Origin: Flavobacterium macacae
GTDB taxonomy: Bacteria > Bacteroidota > Bacteroidia > Flavobacteriales > Flavobacteriaceae
Assembly: GCF_003865365.1 (NCBI RefSeq)
Contig: NZ_RQVR01000014.1
Location: forward strand, 10,244 to 74,243
Length of the DNA: 64,000 nucleotides
Direction: 5' to 3'
Part shown: in pieces, positions 60,043-64,000 of the stretch
Position numbering within the stretch: position 1 is the stretch's first letter
How the letters are laid out: the number at the start of each line of letters is the position of its first letter
The notes under the pieces: generated by a model
The model's database searches: none
What the model was told of the DNA's origin: nothing
Seen by the model: only the letters and a program-made list of their open reading frames with translations
Position numbers and translations under genes: made by a program

Positions 60043-60543
60043 ATGGGAATTTTAGATATTATTTTAGGAATATTCTTGGCTTACGGATTAATTCGAGGTA
60101 TTTGGAACGGCTTTTTTGTAGAATTTGCGTCACTGATTTCACTAATGCTCGGAATTTATATTGCTATAAAATTCTCTTTTATTACCGCCGAATTTCTTTC
60201 TGACATATTCTCTTGGAATCCCAAAACAATTGCCATTTGGGCTTTTATCCTGACCTTTATCGCTGTGGTTTTAGGCGTTTCATTGTTGGCTAAATTCTTC
60301 ACGACCGTTGCCAACTTTGCAAGTTTGGGCATTTTCAATAAAATTGCCGGAGGTGTTTTTGGTGTATTAAAAATGTGCCTGATTTTAAGTTTTGCGTTGG
60401 CTCTGTTCCAAAAAATAAATTTCAACAATACTTTTGCAGAAAAAGAAACTTTAGACAATTCGTTGTTTTACCATCCGATTTTGAAGATTTCAGAATTTGT
60501 TTTTCCTGTTTTTGAGGAGTGGTTTGCGGAATTGAAGAAATAA
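60043..60543 (+). CDS. CvpA-family membrane protein
   Basis: 166 residues with four membrane segments. It starts MGILDIILGIFLAYGLIRGIWNG, and the conserved middle is SLLAKFFTTVANFASLG. E. coli CvpA is tied to colicin V production and envelope stress; in Bacteroidota the role is not known. Monocistronic. Confidence 0.9.
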   Translation: MGILDIILGIFLAYGLIRGIWNGFFVEFASLISLMLGIYIAIKFSFITAEFLSDIFSWNPKTIAIWAFILTFIAVVLGVSLLAKFFTTVANFASLGIFNKIAGGVFGVLKMCLILSFALALFQKINFNNTFAEKETLDNSLFYHPILKISEFVFPVFEEWFAELKK

Positions 60544-60591
60544 AGCTTTCGATACATATTATTTGATGGCTTCCTTCGTGTGGCAATGACG

Positions 60592-61335
60592 CTACTTGAT
60601 CTCTTTCAAAGCCTCTTTATTCACCCACCCGATCCTTTCATCAGCCAATTGGATTTTTCTCCAATCCTTTTTAGCTTCAATCACTTGAACTTTTGTGCCT
60701 TCGTGTAAAATAAAAGCTTCGTTAGAAGTTTCTTTCGGTTCACTTTTCACTTCGATTCTTTCGGCGAAAATAATTGCAGGTTTATCATTATCAAAACGTG
60801 ATTTCTCTGAAATTGCACAAGAAACGCTGATAATCAATCCGATTAAAATCAAAAACATTCCCACGAAAAAAATTCTTTTCAAAAGTGTTTTTGAAGAAAA
60901 ATAGTACGCTATAAAAAACAGCAAGAAAACAATTGAAAACCCAACAGTTATCTTGGCCCATTCGTCATAAGAATGCATTGAAGTAAAATTTTCAATGGTT
61001 CTTCCAAAACCGATTTTTTCGACTGCTTTTATTTCGTCGATGGTCATGTTTTGGGCAAACTTCAAGTTGTTCTTTGCCTCTTCATAACCCGGATTTAGTT
61101 GCAACGCTTTTTCATAATTGTAAATCGAAGGCGCCACTTGGTTCAATTTATAATACGAATTCCCTAAATTAAAATAGACCTCAGCCGAATGATTTTGAGT
61201 TCTTAAAATCGATTCATATTCTTTAATCGCTTCTGAAAATTTGTCGTTTTTATACAATTCATTTCCTTTATCAAAAGCACTTTGCGCCCAGAAAACCTGA
61301 GTGAAAAGTAAAAATATATAGAGTATGTTTTTCAT
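60592..61335 (-). CDS. batE: TPR protein with C-terminal SH3-like domain (BatE type)
   Basis: 247 residues: signal peptide (MKNILYIFLLFTQVFWAQ), two to three TPR units (about 20-95), then two membrane segments (about 128-146 and 153-172), and a bacterial SH3 domain (about 185-245, GTKVQVIEAKKDWRKIQLADE and IGWVNKEAL). In the Bat cluster this matches BatE. It is the last of the cluster on the minus strand, following batD by 20 bases. Confidence 0.88.
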   Translation of the reverse strand: MKNILYIFLLFTQVFWAQSAFDKGNELYKNDKFSEAIKEYESILRTQNHSAEVYFNLGNSYYKLNQVAPSIYNYEKALQLNPGYEEAKNNLKFAQNMTIDEIKAVEKIGFGRTIENFTSMHSYDEWAKITVGFSIVFLLFFIAYYFSSKTLLKRIFFVGMFLILIGLIISVSCAISEKSRFDNDKPAIIFAERIEVKSEPKETSNEAFILHEGTKVQVIEAKKDWRKIQLADERIGWVNKEALKEIK

Positions 61336-61355
61336 TACTTTAAATTTAAAACCGG

Positions 61356-63116
61356 TTAGGACAATTGTTTTTCTAATTCAGAAATCACGTTCACGGCTCG
61401 GTCAAAATCTTGCTGTATTGCCACGCTCGAATACGGCGCATATCTTGCCAATTCACAGTTTTCGGTCAAATTGATAAAATCGGTTACTGTTTCTGGTCTT
61501 GCATTCTTTTCGAGCAAGATTTCGGTAATAATTTCTTTGCTCATTTCTGAAGTTTCGATGTGTAATTTCGCTTTCAAGAAATTGTGCAAAGCTCGTTCCA
61601 ATGCAATATAAAACGGTTCTTTATTGTTGATTTGTTTTTTGGCTTCTGATAAATATTTTTTTGCCAAACGGCTTGATCTTTTGCGTTTGTTTCCAACGAT
61701 ATCGCTATCAATCGCTTCTTTTCTTTTTCTTGCCAAAACAATTATCGGAATCAAAACAAAAGGCAAAATCGTTAAAGCGTAATATAAATTCGAGCCAAAG
61801 AAATCTTGTTTTGTCGTGGATTTCAAAATGGTTTTTAAAGCGATATTTTCAAATTTGGCGTTCTTTTTAGCCACTTGTTTTCCAAAACTCGTACTGTCTG
61901 TTGAAGCCAATGCTTCCGTTGATGTCGGGCCGTCGATCACCTTAATAATAATATCTTCAGAAGTGACTGATTTGTATGTTTTGGTAGCCAAATCAAAATA
62001 CGAAAAAGTCAATCCCTTTATTGTGTAATTTCCTTGAAACTGCGGAACAATCGTGTATTTATCCGAAATTTTACCTTGCATTCCAGAAATTGGCGTCGTC
62101 ACTTTTTCGGTATGGACCGGATCGTACATTTCCAAAGCGCTTGGTACCACCGGTTTTGGCAACGTGAATAATTTCAGGTTTCCATTTCCGGTCACGCTCA
62201 CTTCTAAATCAATGGTTTCTCCGTGCTTGATTTCTGTTTTCGAGGGTTTTACGGCAAAATTAAACTTACCAACGCCTCCGCCAAAATCTTCTGGTTTTCC
62301 AGCTTCCGGCAATGGTTTTACGTTTATGGTTTTTGCTCCTGCAGAAATGGTTTTATTGACCGTTGTATATTGGTATCTTCCCCACATATCACGGCGGTTT
62401 GTTGGTGCGTCCACGACCAAATCTAAAGCCAAGGGTTCTAATACCAATTTGCCCGATTTTTGCGGATACAAAACGGTTTTTCTCCAAACGACCATGCCCA
62501 CTTCTTTACCTTGGTAAGTACTTCTGACAGCCGTTAGATTCTTCATATCAATGGCTTGGCTCCAGAAAGAATTGTATTTTGGACTGGAAGATTCCCTGGC
62601 ATTTCTGATATTGACTGTCGGTGCAAAATATAGTTTATAAACCACCGTAATCTGCTCGTTGAAATAAGGATTCGAATTAGAAACCTCAGCCACCAAATGA
62701 ATTCCGGCATCAGGAACATAGTTTGGACTGCTTGGGTCCTGCGATTCGTCTACCGCATCTGTAACTGTGATTGTGATTGGATTTGTTTTATAAATCTGCC
62801 CTTTAATTTCAATGGAAGCTGGCTTAATTATTACTTTTCCTTTTTGCGTTGGAAGTAAAATATAAATGTACGATTTGTTAAATGTAGCGCGCCCGTTGAT
62901 CCACGTTTGGCTGACCTGCTGGCTCGGACCACCGACAACGCGGAATCCTTCAAAAGACGGTGGCGAAAAATTATCGCCGTCGTCGTTCATCACGAAGTCG
63001 ATTCGAAGGCGTTCGTTCAAGCCAAGCGTCTGTTTGCTGACTTTTGCCTCAAACTGAACTTGAGCCGAAAGCCCATGAACACAGATTAAAAATAATGCTA
63101 TAAAAAAATTCTTCAT
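61356..63116 (-). CDS. batD: BatD-family aerotolerance protein
   Basis: About 586 residues from the ATG at 63116 (MKNFFIALFLICVHGLSAQ), which gives a clean signal peptide; the longer frame at 63137 overlaps batC. Most of it is exported beta-sandwich repeats (about 20-400). One membrane segment follows (YALTILPFVLIPIIVLA near 438-455), then a cytosolic helical tail (about 460-586). Bat proteins occur with MoxR and VWA partners and were linked to aerotolerance in Bacteroides. Sits between batC and batE. Confidence 0.9.
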   Translation of the reverse strand: MKNFFIALFLICVHGLSAQVQFEAKVSKQTLGLNERLRIDFVMNDDGDNFSPPSFEGFRVVGGPSQQVSQTWINGRATFNKSYIYILLPTQKGKVIIKPASIEIKGQIYKTNPITITVTDAVDESQDPSSPNYVPDAGIHLVAEVSNSNPYFNEQITVVYKLYFAPTVNIRNARESSSPKYNSFWSQAIDMKNLTAVRSTYQGKEVGMVVWRKTVLYPQKSGKLVLEPLALDLVVDAPTNRRDMWGRYQYTTVNKTISAGAKTINVKPLPEAGKPEDFGGGVGKFNFAVKPSKTEIKHGETIDLEVSVTGNGNLKLFTLPKPVVPSALEMYDPVHTEKVTTPISGMQGKISDKYTIVPQFQGNYTIKGLTFSYFDLATKTYKSVTSEDIIIKVIDGPTSTEALASTDSTSFGKQVAKKNAKFENIALKTILKSTTKQDFFGSNLYYALTILPFVLIPIIVLARKRKEAIDSDIVGNKRKRSSRLAKKYLSEAKKQINNKEPFYIALERALHNFLKAKLHIETSEMSKEIITEILLEKNARPETVTDFINLTENCELARYAPYSSVAIQQDFDRAVNVISELEKQLS

Positions 63117-63130
63117 TTTCATCTCCACTT

Positions 63131-63880
63131 TTACCAATCTTTTTCTGTTTGAACTGGCTTGCCTTTCACTTTTTTGGCATTTACTTTTTCTTGCACTTTC
63201 TTTTCTTCGTTGTTTACGGCGTCAAGAAGATTTTGCATATTTTGCTTCGAAGGACTATTCCCAGGTTGCGGTTTTGGCTTGTCAGCGTTGTCGCCGTCTT
63301 TTTTATCCTTGTCGTTTTTACCGTCTTGGTTGTCTTTTTTGTCGTCGCCTTTCTCTTTGTCTTTGTCGCCTTTATCGTCTTTTTTCTCGTCCTCTTTCTG
63401 CTTGTCTTCTTTTTTATCCTTATCCTTTTTGCTGTCGTCTTTTGGCGGTTCCGGATTGTTTTTCAGATATTCTTTCGCTAAAGCGTAATTGTAACGCGTT
63501 TGCTCATCACTCGGATTATTTCGCAACGCATTTTTATAGGCTTCCACCGCATCAGAATATTTTTTCTCGGTCATAAAAATATTTCCCAGATTGTGGTAAG
63601 CCCTGTGTTTTTCGGGTTTTGTCTGAGCATTTTCAATGGATTTTACATACGCCAATTTGGCCTCGCTTGGCTGTTTTTGCCTGTAAATCGTGTTTCCTAG
63701 ATTATATGAAGAAATCGCTTTTGCAGGTGTTTTTGAGGCAGAAATTCTATATTCTGCTTCGGCCTCTGCATATTTCTTTTCCTTGAAATCATCGTTCCCT
63801 TTTGGCAAGTTCCTATCCTTTTCTTGAGCCGAAATCGCAAAAGAAAAAGTCAACAGTGCATATAAAAAAAGCTTTTTCAT
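63131..63880 (-). CDS. batC: BatC-type TPR protein with charged linker
   Basis: About 249 residues from the ATG at 63880 (MKKLFLYALLTFSFAISAQ); the earlier ATG at 63895 would overlap batB. A signal peptide is followed by three TPR units (about 25-135) and then a long Lys/Asp low-complexity stretch (about 138-205). The tail returns to helices (SPSKQNMQNLLDAVNNEEKK). It lies between batB and batD in the usual B-C-D-E order. The Lys/Asp stretch causes long spurious frames on the other strand. Confidence 0.88.
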   Translation of the reverse strand: MKKLFLYALLTFSFAISAQEKDRNLPKGNDDFKEKKYAEAEAEYRISASKTPAKAISSYNLGNTIYRQKQPSEAKLAYVKSIENAQTKPEKHRAYHNLGNIFMTEKKYSDAVEAYKNALRNNPSDEQTRYNYALAKEYLKNNPEPPKDDSKKDKDKKEDKQKEDEKKDDKGDKDKEKGDDKKDNQDGKNDKDKKDGDNADKPKPQPGNSPSKQNMQNLLDAVNNEEKKVQEKVNAKKVKGKPVQTEKDW

Positions 63881-63881
63881 A

Positions 63882-64000
63882 TTATTCCTTTTCATTAAAT
63901 AAGTTCATCTTTTTCACCCAATGCGTCTTTTTTTCCAAGAAGAAAATATCTATAAATAGCAACAAAAATGCAAAACCGGCAAGCCATTGAAACTGCGATT
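63882..64000 (-). CDS. batB: C-terminus of BatB-like VWA protein, partial
   Basis: The last 39 codons of a gene that continues past the right edge. They encode a membrane segment and basic tail (QWLAGFAFLLLFIDIFFLEK, then HWVKKMNLFNEKE) with a stop at 63882-63884. Just this C-terminal helix is typical for the VWA proteins BatA and BatB, and the position ahead of batC makes BatB likely. The VWA domain itself lies outside the window. Confidence 0.7.
   Translation of the reverse strand, partial: SQFQWLAGFAFLLLFIDIFFLEKKTHWVKKMNLFNEKE

Noticed and set aside
60560..60591. Sequence resembling the GCTTCGTTCCTCGCAATGAC-type intergenic repeat
   Set aside because: Only a short, weak resemblance; not enough to call an element.
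63149..63488. Three overlapping plus-strand frames of about 100-110 codons
   Set aside because: They are the mirror of the Lys/Asp-rich stretch of batC; the hydrophobic Ser/Phe/Leu composition is what that codon pattern gives in reverse.

Overview
The window looks like a piece of a Flavobacterium-type chromosome (phylum Bacteroidota, family Flavobacteriaceae; species not determinable from what I can see). The base composition is AT-rich, start regions lack strong Shine-Dalgarno sequences, and many genes are preceded by the Bacteroidota -7 promoter element TAnnTTTG. Typical gene content includes a PorZ-like type IX secretion protein, the BatB-C-D-E aerotolerance cluster, an omega-type patatin with an Omp85 barrel, and a TonB receptor with a carboxypeptidase-like N-domain. 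Nearly everything is chromosomal core; no tRNA, rRNA, CRISPR array, IS element or prophage module was seen.

Layout. 1-3.7 kb is the only accessory-looking stretch: a tyrosine recombinase cut by the left edge exactly at its catalytic tyrosine, an XRE regulator, an unknown secreted protein and a SUFU-domain gene broken by a one-base deletion. The last two, and the efflux operon after them, end in nearly identical copies of one terminator hairpin. 3.7-10 kb is a four-gene RND multidrug-efflux operon (GbsR/MarR regulator, adaptor, pump, outer-membrane channel) with a dyad operator next to the regulator's promoter. 10-15 kb has two tandem RlpA-like genes, a small membrane protein, an orphan ORF, a CPA2 antiporter with regulatory C-domains and a DedA protein. 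15-22.9 kb holds a TonB receptor, pgi, and an operon of DUF3108 protein, tryptophan dioxygenase and an M23 peptidase. 23-27.4 kb holds a likely small RNA, then hppD and hmgA (tyrosine to maleylacetoacetate) and an amino-acid permease.

27.5-31.5 kb carries a patatin phospholipase and uvrC. 31.6-33.5 kb carries an aspartoacylase-like enzyme and 5-formyl-THF cyclo-ligase. 33.5-38 kb is ileS, a DksA-like gene and lspA, with a terminator and fresh promoter before lspA. 38-45 kb has a CheY-like regulator, two GNATs, a DinB protein, small lipoproteins, a cystathionine gamma-synthase family enzyme and gdhA. 45-52.4 kb runs porZ-recO, a DUF6263-like lipoprotein, an ArsC-like protein, then yicC-gmk-nadD and an unknown membrane protein. 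52.4-55.4 kb is a compact candidate stress module: a Crp-family regulator, a CRP-like dyad, an exported DJ-1/PfpI protein and an iron alcohol dehydrogenase whose 3' region carries a strongly structured RNA element. 55.6-60.5 kb has gpsA, terC, pheS and cvpA. 60.6-64 kb is the Bat cluster, running off the right edge in batB.

The observations most worth following are the structured RNA at 55.2 kb, the orphan promoter-terminator unit at 23.0-23.1 kb, the Crp/DJ-1/ADH module, the GbsR operator, the LacI-type palindrome ahead of gdhA, and the possibly leaderless genes at 11.6 and 31.5 kb. I found no clearly undescribed multi-gene system; most of the window is conserved housekeeping.
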